Of a stretch of 64,000 nt of DNA, positions 22,622 to 32,763 are shown piece after piece. The stretch is from Deinococcus sp. Leaf326 (lineage in GTDB: Bacteria; Deinococcota; Deinococci; Deinococcales; Deinococcaceae), in the NCBI RefSeq assembly GCF_001424185.1, contig NZ_LMOM01000021.1:170545-234544 (forward strand), given 5' to 3'. The stretch's first letter is position 1. The number at the start of each line of letters is the position of its first letter. A program made the position numbers and the translations under genes. The notes under the pieces are model-generated. The model was given only the letters and a program-made list of their open reading frames with translations. It was not told where the DNA came from and did not search any database.

Positions 22622-23242
22622 TCAGGCCACCTCGTCGGGCAGCCCGGCCAGCGTGGCCTGCACATGATCTCGCAGGGCCAGCTCGGGGTCCACGCCCAGC
22701 GACCGCGCCCAGGTGACGGCCCCGGCCAGCACCTCGGCCACGCCCTGCGCCGTGTCGGGGGCGGCGGCGAGCTGCGCGGCGAGGGCGTCCCGGCTGCCTT
22801 GCGGCGTGCCCGCGAGCCCCTGGGCCCTGGCCTCGCGGGCCAGCGCCCCCAGACCGGCCGGCACCCGGTCGGTGGCGCGCCGGGGACGGCCACCGCGCTC
22901 GGCGGCCTTGATGGCCTGCCAGTTGCGCGTGACCTCGTCGCTGCCGGCGACCACCGTGTCGGCAAACACATGCGGGTGCCGCCGCACCAGCTTCTCGACG
23001 ATGCCGCGCTCGATCGCCACATAGTCGAAAGTGCCTTCCTCCTCGGCGATCACGGTGTGGAAGGCCACCTGGAGCAGCACGTCGCCCAGCTCGCCGGGCA
23101 GTTCGGGGGTTCCCACAGCGTCGGCGGCCTCGGCCGCTTCTTCGAGCAGGTAGGGGCGCAGCGACTCGTGGGTCTGTTCCTGATCCCAGGGGCAGCCGCC
23201 GGGCGCGCGCAGGCGCCGCATCACGTCGAGAAGTTCCTGCAT
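22622..23242 (-). CDS. mazG: MazG family nucleotide pyrophosphohydrolase
   Basis: MazG removes pyrophosphate from NTPs and aberrant nucleotides. The 206-residue protein has one clear MazG domain at the N terminus: MRRLRAPGGCPWDQEQTHES, the metal-binding EEAAEAADAV and ELGDVLLQVAFHTVIAEE, and RRHPHVFADT. E. coli MazG (263 residues) has two such domains; the C-terminal half here (from about residue 110) lacks the EExxE pattern and looks degenerate. ATG 23242 lies 7 nt after TAGACT (minus hexamer at 23250-23255). The aat gene starts 39 bp away in the opposite direction. Confidence 0.9.
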   Translation of the reverse strand: MQELLDVMRRLRAPGGCPWDQEQTHESLRPYLLEEAAEAADAVGTPELPGELGDVLLQVAFHTVIAEEEGTFDYVAIERGIVEKLVRRHPHVFADTVVAGSDEVTRNWQAIKAAERGGRPRRATDRVPAGLGALAREARAQGLAGTPQGSRDALAAQLAAAPDTAQGVAEVLAGAVTWARSLGVDPELALRDHVQATLAGLPDEVA

Positions 23243-23281
23243 GGCCCGGAGTCTAGAGCAGGGCGTTACCCTGGGCTGGCC
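23243..23281. promoter_or_regulatory. Compact divergent promoter, mazG/aat
   Basis: The 39-bp gap holds TAGACT for the minus strand (plus 23250-23255) and TACCCT for the plus strand (23267-23272), each close to its start codon. The two -10 hexamers are 11 bp apart, so simultaneous occupancy by two polymerases is impossible. Confidence 0.55.
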
Positions 23282-23905
23282 ATGCCCAGCGCCGACGCCT
23301 TCTTGCACCACCCCGACCGCCTGACCCGCCAGGTCGCGCGCGCCTACGCGCAGGGCGCCTTCCTGATGGACAACGGCGACGGTCCACAGTTCTACAGCGT
23401 GGAGGACCGCGCCCTGGTGCCCCTGACCGAGGCCGCCGGGTTGCATGTCGCGCGCCGGCTGCGGCGCGAGCTGCCCCGGTTCGAGGTCCAGGTGGATACG
23501 GCCTTCGCGGCGGTCATCGAGGGCTGTCGGGGCCACCTGCCCGGCGCCCCCGAGCGCGAAGGCGAGTGGATCAGCGACGAACTGGCCGACATCTACCTGC
23601 ACCTGCACGCTACCGGACTGGCCCACTCCTTCGAGGTCTGGAGGGACGGCGAGCTGGCGGGCGGCGTGCTGGGGCTGGCATTGGGCGGGGCCTTCATCGC
23701 CGAGAGCAAATTTCACCGCGTGACCAACGCGAGCAAGGCGGCGCTCGTGCTGCTGGCCGGGCACCTGCACGCGCGCGGCTTCACGCTGCTCGACGCCCAG
23801 ATCCAGAACAGCCACATCGCCACCCTGGGCGTGTACGAGATCGGGGCGGCCGCGTACCGCCCGCTGCTCGCCGGGGCACTGCGGGCCGACGTCTCACTCG
23901 ACTAG
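23282..23905 (+). CDS. aat: Leucyl/phenylalanyl-tRNA--protein transferase
   Basis: Aat adds Leu or Phe to proteins with N-terminal Arg or Lys, marking them for the ClpS/ClpAP N-degron pathway. The 207-residue protein matches the family over its length, with YAQGAFLM, WISDELADIYLHLHATGLAHSFEVW, LGGAFIAESKF and GFTLLDAQIQNSHIATLG. ATG 23282 follows TACCCT (23267-23272) by 9 nt. The gene upstream on the opposite strand is mazG. Confidence 0.92.
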   Translation: MPSADAFLHHPDRLTRQVARAYAQGAFLMDNGDGPQFYSVEDRALVPLTEAAGLHVARRLRRELPRFEVQVDTAFAAVIEGCRGHLPGAPEREGEWISDELADIYLHLHATGLAHSFEVWRDGELAGGVLGLALGGAFIAESKFHRVTNASKAALVLLAGHLHARGFTLLDAQIQNSHIATLGVYEIGAAAYRPLLAGALRADVSLD

Positions 23906-24006
23906 ACCAGTTTCCCAAGCCTGGGTCAATCTTTCTGAAGAGCCGGTCATGTGCGGCTGCCACCATAGGGGCACCCGGTCCCGGCAGTGGGCCGGCAAGG
24001 AGCCTC

Positions 24007-24582
24007 ATGACCCGGACCCCGACCGCCGCCCCACCTTCCTACAGCGCCCTGCCCGACTCGCCCGTCACCCGCTTCCTGTTCGCCGACGCCCGCATGGCCG
24101 TGGTCTGGCTGATCGCGCGGCTGTACGTGGGCTGGCTGTGGCTCGAAGCCGGGCTGGCCAAGGTCGGCAGTCCCGAGTGGACCGGCGCGCAGGCCGGCGA
24201 GGGGGTGCGCGGGTTCCTGAACGGGGCCATCCAGAAGGCCGGCGGCGAGTCCCCGGACGTGTCGGGCTGGTACGCCCGTTTTCTGGAGAACGTGGCGCTG
24301 CCCAACGCCGGGCTGTTCTCTTATCTGGTGGCCTACGGCGAACTGGCGGTGGGCATTGCCCTGATCCTGGGCCTGCTGACGGGCGCGGCCGCCTTCTTCG
24401 GCGGCGTCATGAACCTCGCCTACCTGCTGGCCGGCACGCTGTCGAGCAATCCGCTGCTGCTCGTGGCGGCGGCGCTCTTGGTCGCCGCGTGGCGGGTGGC
24501 CGGCTGGTGGGGCCTGGACCGCTTCGTGCTGCCGCGCCTGACCCGGCACGCGCTGGCTCCGCCTCTGCGCACCCGGAACTAA
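24007..24582 (+). CDS. DoxX-family membrane protein
   Basis: The 191-residue membrane protein has about four helices, beginning near residue 30 (VVWLIARLYVGWLWLEAGLAKV), the signature of DoxX/thiosulfate:quinone oxidoreductase large-subunit-like proteins. It continues with YLVAYGELAVGIALILGLLTG and NLAYLLAGT. The quinone-linked oxidoreductase activity is known for archaeal DoxDA; bacterial DoxX proteins are often associated with redox balance and are not otherwise defined. AAGGAG precedes the ATG by 5 nt. It stands alone between aat and the converging mntH. Confidence 0.82.
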   Translation: MTRTPTAAPPSYSALPDSPVTRFLFADARMAVVWLIARLYVGWLWLEAGLAKVGSPEWTGAQAGEGVRGFLNGAIQKAGGESPDVSGWYARFLENVALPNAGLFSYLVAYGELAVGIALILGLLTGAAAFFGGVMNLAYLLAGTLSSNPLLLVAAALLVAAWRVAGWWGLDRFVLPRLTRHALAPPLRTRN

Positions 24583-24635
24583 ACGGACAAGGAGAGCGGG
24601 AGGCGTGGTGGCCTCCCGCTCTCGTCTGGTCCGGT

Positions 24636-25946
24636 TCAGCTTCCGGTGAACGTGCCCCACAGCAGGTAGAGGTTCAGGCCGATGATGACCGAAGCGAACA
24701 GCCAGCCCAGAGCGGTGATGATTGGGCGGCTGACGAGCGCGCCCATCACGTCGCGCCGGGCGGTGAACAGCAGCAGCGGCACGAGGGCGAACGGCACCCC
24801 GAAGCTCAGGATCACCTGCGAGAGGATGAGCGTCGCGGTGGGGTCCAGGCCCAGCAGGATCACGATGAAGGCGGGCAGCATGGTCAGCGTCCGGCGAATC
24901 CACAGCGGAATGCTGAAGCCCACGAAGCCCTGCATGATGACCTGCCCGGCCATGGTGCCCACGGCACTGCTGCTCAGGCCACTGGCGAGCAGGGCGACGG
25001 CGAAGGCCACGGCGGCGGCCGGCCCCAGCAGCGGGGTCAGCGTCTGGTAGGCGGTTTCCAGGTCGCCGGCGTTCTCGATGTTCTTGCCGTAGAAGGTCGC
25101 GGCGGCCACGGCCAGCATGCTCATGTTGATCAGTCCGGCGAAGCCCATCGCGACGATCACGTCCACGCGGTTCAGGCGCGACAATCTCCGCTTTTCCTCG
25201 TCGCTGCGGGTGGGTACCCGGCCCTGCGTCAGCGCCGAGTGAAGGTAGATGACGTGCGGCATGACGGTCGCCCCGATGATGCCCACCGCCAGGTACACGC
25301 TGCCGGTGCCCTGGAAGCTGGGAATGAACCCGGCGCCCAGCGAGGCGAGATCGGGCCGCGCGAGCACGAACTGGGTCAGGTACGCCACCCCGATCACGAG
25401 GACGAAGCCGCCGATGACGAGTTCCAGTGGCCGGAATCCCCGCCCCTGCAGGGTCAGCAGCCAGAAGGTGATGACCCCGGTGATCGCCGCGCCCCAGATG
25501 AGAGGCAGCCCGGTGAGCAGGTGAATGGCGATGGCCGCCCCGATGAACTCCGCGAGGTCGGTCGCCATCGCCACGATCTCGGCCTGCACCCAGTAGAACC
25601 ACACGACCGGGCGGGGCCAGCGCTTGCCGATGACCTGCGGGAGGTTCTGCCCGGTGGCGATGCCCAGTTTGGCGCTCAGGTTCTGGATGAGCATGGCCAT
25701 GAGGTTGGCGGCCAGGATCACCCACAGCAGGGCGTACCCGTATTCGGCGCCCCCCTGGATGTTGGTGGCGAAGTTGCCGGGGTCCATGTACGCGATCGAG
25801 GCGATCACGGCCGGCCCGATGAAGGGCAGCACGCGTCCCAGGCCCCGGCGCCCACCCTGGCGTGACAGCACGTCGGCGGCCCGCTGCGTCATGCGGGCGT
25901 CGAGCGAGTCGGGCGGCAGGCTGGTGGGAGGCGGTATCTCTGACAT
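24636..25946 (-). CDS. mntH: Nramp-family divalent metal (Mn2+) transporter
   Basis: This proton-coupled importer takes up Mn2+ (and other divalent metals), important for the high Mn/Fe ratio that protects Deinococcus proteins from oxidation. The 436-residue protein has 11 helices, the metal-site DPGN in helix 1 (Asp55, Asn58) and the helix-6 segment GATVMPHVIYLHSAL with the methionine ligand and adjacent histidines. Length and sequence strongly resemble the structurally characterised Deinococcus Nramp. A DtxR/MntR-type palindrome ends 10 nt before the ATG, so repression by Mn or Fe through such a regulator is likely. Confidence 0.96.
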   Translation of the reverse strand: MSEIPPPTSLPPDSLDARMTQRAADVLSRQGGRRGLGRVLPFIGPAVIASIAYMDPGNFATNIQGGAEYGYALLWVILAANLMAMLIQNLSAKLGIATGQNLPQVIGKRWPRPVVWFYWVQAEIVAMATDLAEFIGAAIAIHLLTGLPLIWGAAITGVITFWLLTLQGRGFRPLELVIGGFVLVIGVAYLTQFVLARPDLASLGAGFIPSFQGTGSVYLAVGIIGATVMPHVIYLHSALTQGRVPTRSDEEKRRLSRLNRVDVIVAMGFAGLINMSMLAVAAATFYGKNIENAGDLETAYQTLTPLLGPAAAVAFAVALLASGLSSSAVGTMAGQVIMQGFVGFSIPLWIRRTLTMLPAFIVILLGLDPTATLILSQVILSFGVPFALVPLLLFTARRDVMGALVSRPIITALGWLFASVIIGLNLYLLWGTFTGS

Positions 25947-25955
25947 GTCCCGAAG

Positions 25956-25971
25956 TTTAGGCTTGCCTAAA
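25956..25971. promoter_or_regulatory. DtxR/MntR-type operator of mntH
   Basis: TTTAGGC-TT-GCCTAAA is a perfect 7-bp inverted repeat 10 nt before the mntH start. It has the TTAGG/CCTAA arms typical of DtxR, IdeR and MntR boxes. It would overlap the promoter or the first transcribed bases. serA lies on the other side, about 95 bp away. Confidence 0.8.
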
Positions 25972-26066
25972 AAGAAAAGCTAGTCCTCCTAAAGCCGGGG
26001 GGGATGGGAGGGAATCGGTCTAGCCCGAAAGCAGCGCGCCGGGCAGGGGAGGCCTACCCTCTGGGG

Positions 26067-27692
<1,626 letters not shown>

Positions 27693-27735
27693 AGCGCGCC
27701 GGGGGTCGGGCGCAGCACCGTCCAGCCCGGCCGGC

Positions 27736-29082
27736 TCAGTTGTGCTGAAGCACTTCGCCGTCCAGACAGTGCCGAACCGCGCCGATCTGCCGGGTCTGCG
27801 GATTGACGATGGGAATGTGGGTGGCGGGCAGATCGAGGCGGTGGACCTCCCGCAGCTCGTTGCGCCCGATGTCCCAGGCCATCAGTTCGGCCCGGATGGA
27901 CCGGTCGGCCTGGCGACCGGCCAGCATGACCAGCACCTCCTGCGGCGCGGCGCCGGGGTACAGCCAGGCTCCCGACCGGACGCCCAGCGTATTGACGACC
28001 TCGGGTTCGGGAACGCGGCCTGGGGTGCGGGACGTGGTCCGGTAGGCTTCCAGCTGGCCCGTGTTTGTGACGAGCGCCGCCCATTCACCGCCAGGGGCTA
28101 GGGCATGATCGACGATGCCGGTTGACCGGATATTGCGGAAGGCGAGGCCGGTCGCCGTATCGAACAGCCGGATGGGTGGGTATGACCTGAAGAAGTCGGA
28201 AAACAGGGTCGCGCCCGCTCCCTGAAGGGTCGTTCCGGCGCCCGATCTGTTGTCGAAGGCCTTGCGGACCTGCCGGGTCGCTACATCGTAGAGCGTGTAG
28301 TCGCCTTCTGCCGGCTGTACCAGCAGCCCTGTCCGGTCACCGGTGAAGGCCAATGCCGCCGCACCCCGTCACAGCGGAATCTCTCCGAGCAGGGTGCGCG
28401 TGAGGGCGTCGTAGATCTTGACGGCGGGGGAAGCCTCCCAGCCGGCGACGGCGAGCAGCGCGCCGTCGTTGCTCAGGGCAGTGGCCGAGACGCTGCCCCC
28501 GAAGGCCTGAAGCGTCTGGACTGCTCCGCTCCCCATACACCAGCTGACGTTGCCGGTCGTCTCGGCCAGGACGATGTAGGGCACTGGGCCGGTATACACG
28601 TTCAGAGGTGTCGGGATCACGGCGGGGACCGTTTTCTCGGACACCAGACGGCACGAGGCCAGCAGATAGCCGTTGGAGGTTTCCGTCAGCACACTGAACA
28701 CGTTGCCCTGCCGACTGACAAATTCGCGCCAGGTGTCGAGCAGACCTAGAGTCTGCGGCCGGGCCAGCAGGGTGGCGCTGAGCTGGCGGACGGTCTGCTT
28801 CGTACCGGGAAAGAGAACTACCTCCTGCTCGCCGCAGCGCGAGCCGTAGGTGGCCGGAAGGTCGGCGAAGACCTGTTTGAGCTTCTGGGCCTGCACGCTC
28901 TGAAAGGAAAGCAGCCGGATACTGCCGCTCGGCAGGTCGAGGTCGAGCATGGGCGAGACGGGGGCCGGGGCGTAGGTGGCACCCGGCAGCCGCAGCGACT
29001 GCGCAAACCGGGTCGCGGCCTCATCGCTCTGGGCCGAAGCCACACCGAGGGAACACAGGAAAAGGGTCAGCCAGCGGTTCAC
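27736..29082 (-). pseudogene. Secreted beta-propeller-like protein gene, interrupted by TGA
   Basis: Two open segments in the same frame (minus strand 29082-28369 and 28368-27736) are separated only by one TGA at 28369-28371 (codons CTG TGA CGG). The joined product would be about 448 residues: a signal peptide (NRWLTLFLCSLGVASA), then WD40-like strands such as ALSNDGALLAVAGWEASPAV before the stop and AALAFTGDRTGLLVQ and VDHALAPGGEWAALVTN after it. Propeller-type repeats run across the stop, so one gene was broken by a single change (probably CGA to TGA) or by a sequencing error. The second half has no good start of its own. A paralogue-like intact propeller lies at 31086. Start GTG 29082 is inferred from the signal peptide. 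Confidence 0.7.
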
Positions 29083-29123
29083 CCTGACAGTATGAGCGCT
29101 GGTCATCACAGAGTTCCCAAAGT

Positions 29124-30494
29124 TTACAGCTCGCGCTTGAGCTTGTCGGCCGCCACCAGCAGCACGTCCCACACCCCGGAAAAGGGCGGAGCGTAGGCGA
29201 GGTCCGCGTCGAACAGCGCCTGCACGTCCGCGCGCTGGCCCAGCAGGGCCGCGACCACGTCCACCCGTTTGATGCTTTCGCGGCAGCCCACGAGCTGCGC
29301 GCCCAGCAGCCGCCCCGTGCCCACTTCGCCGGTCAGGCGCACGTGGATGGGCCGGGCGTCCTTGTAGTAGCCGGCGTGGTCGGTACTCCTGACATCCACA
29401 CTCTTCGCCTTCAGGCCCAGGGCGTCGGCCTCGGCCTGGGTCAAGCCGGTGCGGGCCGCGCCTAGACCAAAGAATTTGAAGATGGACGTGCCCACGATGC
29501 CGGGAAAGGTCGCGTCGCCGCCCGCCATGTTCACGCCCGCGATGCGGCCCATGCGGTTGGCGGTCAGGCCCAGCGGAATATGGACCTTGCGCCGCGTGAC
29601 CCGGTGCACGCTCTCGGTGTTGTCGCCCGCCGCGTAGATGCCCTCGACGTTCGTTTCCTGGCGGGTATTCACGGCGACGGCGCCGGTCTTGCCCAGGCGC
29701 ACGCCCGCCGCCTTCGCCAGGTCCACGTTGGGCCGGACACCCACCGCCACGATCACGAGGTCGGCCCGCACCAGGCCCGCGCTCGTGTGCACGCCGGTCA
29801 CGCGGCCCGCCTTGCCGGTCAGGCCCTCGACGCTCACGCCGCAGCGCACGTCCACACCGTTGCGCTCCAGCTCCTCGCGCACGCGGCGCTGGTACCCGGT
29901 GTCCAGGCCCCGTCCGGCGATCTCGGGTGACTTTTCCAGCATCACCACGCTCAGGCCGCGTGACCGCAGCGCCTCGGTCAGCTCGATGCCGATGTAGCCG
30001 CCGCCGACCACCACGGCCCGCCTGGCCTCCTTGAGACTCGCCTCGATGGCCTGACCGTCGGGAATCTCGCGCAGGACATGCACGCCGCCCAGGCTGGTCT
30101 GCGCCCAGTCGGGCCGCAGCGCCGAGACGCCCGTGGCGAGCAGCAGCCGGTCGTAGGGTTCGGTGACGGTGCGCCCGGCGCCGCGGTCCAGCACGGTCAG
30201 GGTGCCGGCCACCGGGTCGATTCCCGTCACCTCGTGGCGCAGCCGCACACTGACGCCGCGCGCGCGCATCTGCGCCGGCGTGCGGGCCACCAAGACGTCC
30301 CAGCCCTCTTCCCCGAATCCGGGAACGTCGCCGGCGAGCACGTAGGGAAGGCCGCAGGCGCCGTAGCTGACATAGTCGCCCCGGTCGAACACGGTGATGC
30401 TGGCGTCCGGGTTCAGGCGCTGGGCACGGCTCGCCGCGCTCATGCCGGCAGCCACACCTCCGGCGATCAGGATTCGCGGCGGGGAAGAGGTCAT
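29124..30494 (-). CDS. CoA-disulfide reductase-like FAD/NAD(P) oxidoreductase
   Basis: The 456-residue flavoprotein belongs to the pyridine nucleotide-disulfide oxidoreductase family with a single redox cysteine. It has the FAD motif LIAGGVAAGMSAASRAQR, YVSYGACGLPYVLAGD with the active Cys, the NAD(P) motif AVVVGGGYIGIELTEAL and GIYAAGDNTE, plus a C-terminal dimerisation domain ending in DLAYAPPFSGVWD. This set is typical of CoA-disulfide reductases, which keep CoA reduced in organisms low in glutathione; NADH oxidase or polysulfide reductase activity is a possible alternative. TAGCCT (minus hexamer 30502-30507) precedes the ATG by 7 nt. Confidence 0.87.
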   Translation of the reverse strand: MTSSPPRILIAGGVAAGMSAASRAQRLNPDASITVFDRGDYVSYGACGLPYVLAGDVPGFGEEGWDVLVARTPAQMRARGVSVRLRHEVTGIDPVAGTLTVLDRGAGRTVTEPYDRLLLATGVSALRPDWAQTSLGGVHVLREIPDGQAIEASLKEARRAVVVGGGYIGIELTEALRSRGLSVVMLEKSPEIAGRGLDTGYQRRVREELERNGVDVRCGVSVEGLTGKAGRVTGVHTSAGLVRADLVIVAVGVRPNVDLAKAAGVRLGKTGAVAVNTRQETNVEGIYAAGDNTESVHRVTRRKVHIPLGLTANRMGRIAGVNMAGGDATFPGIVGTSIFKFFGLGAARTGLTQAEADALGLKAKSVDVRSTDHAGYYKDARPIHVRLTGEVGTGRLLGAQLVGCRESIKRVDVVAALLGQRADVQALFDADLAYAPPFSGVWDVLLVAADKLKREL

Positions 30495-30554
30495 GGCCCG
30501 CAGGCTAGAGCATGCGGCGCTTCCCGGCGGCGCGGCCGCCCGCGCGGCGGGAGG

Positions 30555-30908
30555 TCAGGACGCCAGCAGAACGGTCAGAATAGCGATCACCGCCGGCACC
30601 GTCTGGATGAACAGGATGCGCCGGTTGGAGGTCAGTGCCCCGTAGATCCCGGCGACCGCCACGCAGCCCAGGAAGAACAGCTCGGTGGCCGCCGACCCGG
30701 TCAGCAGTCCCCACAGCAGCCCGGCCGCCAGAAAGCCGTTGTACAGCCCCTGGTTGGCCGCCAGCGAGCGGGTCGCCTGCGCGAACTCCGGCGTGGTCCC
30801 GAAAGCCTTCATGGCCCGTGGCGTGGTCCACAGGAACATCTCCAGCACCAGGATATAGACGTGGAGCAGCGCAATCCCCGCCACCAGCAGCCCGGCGAGG
30901 ACATTCAC
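30555..30908 (-). CDS. DUF1304 family membrane protein
   Basis: The 117-residue protein has four membrane helices and DUF1304 features: LLHVYILVLEMFLW at the start, TRSLAANQGLYNGFLAAGL in the middle and SNRRILFIQTVPA near the end. Function unknown. The start codon is GTG at 30908 with a G-rich stretch upstream, and it overlaps (GTGA) the stop of a 21-codon open frame that itself has a leaderless-type promoter. Confidence 0.88.
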   Translation of the reverse strand: MNVLAGLLVAGIALLHVYILVLEMFLWTTPRAMKAFGTTPEFAQATRSLAANQGLYNGFLAAGLLWGLLTGSAATELFFLGCVAVAGIYGALTSNRRILFIQTVPAVIAILTVLLAS

Positions 30909-30970
30909 CTGACCCCCCCGGCGGCTGGGCGGGATCGGGGGGGGCCAGCGTGGTAGGCGAGGGGTGACAT
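30905..30970 (-). CDS. Putative leaderless 21-residue leader peptide
   Basis: ATG 30970 opens a 21-codon frame (MSPLAYHAGPPRSRPAAGGVR) whose TGA overlaps the GTG of the DUF1304 gene. TAGGCT (minus hexamer at 30977-30982) lies 6 nt before the ATG, the same spacing as the leaderless genes here. It could exist only to couple translation into the membrane protein gene. No homologue is recognised and such a short frame can arise by chance. Confidence 0.35.
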   Translation of the reverse strand: MSPLAYHAGPPRSRPAAGGVR

Positions 30971-31085
30971 GCCTGTAGCCTACGCCTCCCCAGCCCGGTC
31001 CTGGAGCAGGGTCTGAGTGCAGTGCTGGGGGCGCGGCGGGGTGGTCACATCTGCCGCCCCCCCGGGGCCGCTACCTTGAGCGCCA

Positions 31086-32165
31086 ATGAAAGCCGCCCTC
31101 AGTACCGTTCTGGCCGCCCTGCTCACGGTCGCGTCCGCCCAGGTCGAAATCCGTATCGCGCCCGATCCCCTGCTCATTCTCGGAGTGGCGCAGGACGCGG
31201 CGCCGACGGCCCCCGGCAGTGCGGCCACGCCGGGTTCCCTGGCCAGTCCCGCCCCTGCCCCGCCCGTTCCTGCCGTCCCGCCCCTGACCGGGCTGGTCGC
31301 CGTGCGGGGGCAGTACTCGCTGCACGTGCGGCTGCTCGACGCCTCGACCGGCGAGCTGCGGCGCGAGGTCTGGCTGCCCAGCGAGACCGACCTGCGCGTG
31401 CCCCCGGCCCTGAGCGGCGACGGCCGCTGGCTGGCCGCCGCCCTGATTCCGGACCCCCAGACCCGTGAGGGACGGGTCGCCATCGTCTCGACGGTGCAGG
31501 GGGGAGCCACCCGTGGGCCGCAGCCCCTGCCGCCGGGCGGCTGGACCGTGCGCTCCGGGGGCCTGGACGGCACGCAGAGCCTCGCCCTGAGCCGCGACGG
31601 CATGCGGTTGGCCGCCGGCAACCGCAACGGCTACGCGCAGCTGTGGGACTGGCAGGCGGGCAAGCGGATCGCCACCGTTCAGAGCGAGAACCGCAGCGAG
31701 CCGGCCGCCCTGCTGTTCAGCCCCGACAGCCGCCTCTTCGCGCCGATGTTCCGGGGGCAGGTCCGCACGCGGATCTTTGACGCCCGGACCGGCGACCTCA
31801 GGACCACCCTGAGCGGGGTGGGGGTGGGCACCTTCTCGCCCGACAGCCAGGGGTTTTTAGGCTCGCGGGGGCGACTGCTGAGCCTCGCCACCGGACGCGA
31901 GGTCACGCCGCCCGCGTACCTGGCGGGCTCGGCGGGCGCGCTGGGCTTCAGCATGGACGGGCGCCGGGTCCTGGTGCGCGGGCTGGCGACCGACGGCCAG
32001 GGCCGCGACTGGCTGGAGCTGCGTGACGCCGCCACGGGGCGCACGGTGGGCACCCTGACCCGGATCGCCGACGGCTATCCCGAATTCCTCAGCCCCGACG
32101 GCACCTCGCTGCTGGGCGGAGACGGGCAGGGCGGCGTGCGGATTCTGCCCATCGCTCCCCGGTAG
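31086..32165 (+). CDS. Secreted WD40-like beta-propeller protein
   Basis: The 359-residue protein has a signal peptide ([19 protein letters not shown]), an Ala/Pro-rich linker (about 37-62) and repeated propeller blades with the pattern LSxDGxxLAA...LWDWxx[50 protein letters not shown] and [13 protein letters not shown]. Probably a periplasmic or surface interaction module. TACCTT at 31072-31077 precedes the ATG by 8 nt. It resembles the broken propeller gene 2 kb upstream in composition and architecture. Confidence 0.8.
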   Translation: MKAALSTVLAALLTVASAQVEIRIAPDPLLILGVAQDAAPTAPGSAATPGSLASPAPAPPVPAVPPLTGLVAVRGQYSLHVRLLDASTGELRREVWLPSETDLRVPPALSGDGRWLAAALIPDPQTREGRVAIVSTVQGGATRGPQPLPPGGWTVRSGGLDGTQSLALSRDGMRLAAGNRNGYAQLWDWQAGKRIATVQSENRSEPAALLFSPDSRLFAPMFRGQVRTRIFDARTGDLRTTLSGVGVGTFSPDSQGFLGSRGRLLSLATGREVTPPAYLAGSAGALGFSMDGRRVLVRGLATDGQGRDWLELRDAATGRTVGTLTRIADGYPEFLSPDGTSLLGGDGQGGVRILPIAPR

Positions 32166-32196
32166 GGCGGTGGGCAACTGGAGCGGCCTGCACGCC

Positions 32197-32637
32197 TCAG
32201 CGCAGGCTGACGGGCCGCTCGCCCAGCGCCTCGGAAAAGCGCAGGAGATATCCGTTGGGGTCCTGCACCAACATCTCGCGGTTGCCGGTCTGGCGGTCAC
32301 CCGTGACCCGCCAGCGCTCGCGCACGGGCCGGAACAGCGGCCAGCCGCGCCCGGCCAGCGCCTCCAGAATGGGCGTCAGGCTGGACACGCCGATCTCGAC
32401 GTTCAGGCCGCGCCCCAGCGGGTACTCCAGCGGCCCGGTGCCCCACTCGCCGGACATCGCCTGAAGCATGACCTGCGCGCCTTCCCGTTCCAGATAAGCG
32501 AAACCGGGGCGGGCGTAGGCCACGCCAAAGCCCAGCGCACCGCACCAGAAGTCCAGGCTGGCGCTCAGGTCGAACACGTCAAATTCGGGTACCAGGGTAT
32601 TGAAGCCTCCGGCGGGCAGGGCAGCGGGGTCGGTCAC
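32197..32637 (-). CDS. VOC-family protein (glyoxalase/bleomycin-resistance type)
   Basis: The 146-residue protein has one vicinal-oxygen-chelate fold: [27 protein letters not shown] in the first beta-alpha-beta unit, REGAQVMLQ in the first half and [21 protein letters not shown] at the end, very close to the bleomycin-resistance subgroup, which bind drugs rather than catalyse. Enzymatic VOC roles remain possible. The start is GTG at 32637. It converges with the propeller gene, 31 nt apart. Confidence 0.83.
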   Translation of the reverse strand: MTDPAALPAGGFNTLVPEFDVFDLSASLDFWCGALGFGVAYARPGFAYLEREGAQVMLQAMSGEWGTGPLEYPLGRGLNVEIGVSSLTPILEALAGRGWPLFRPVRERWRVTGDRQTGNREMLVQDPNGYLLRFSEALGERPVSLR

Positions 32638-32763
32638 GTCGCCCAGCAGAGCGCGGCGGGGGAGGTGGGGGCAATACGCCGGATGGACGGGCCTGCCAGA
32701 GAACCGGGCACAGAGGTTCAGACCGGCCGCTCCACTGCGCCGTCGCCTCCGCTACCCTGGGGC

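Noticed and set aside
23947..25725. Long frames on the opposite strand of mntH and the DoxX gene
   Set aside because: Arg/Gly-rich shadow translations; mntH carries its DPGN motif and full set of helices.
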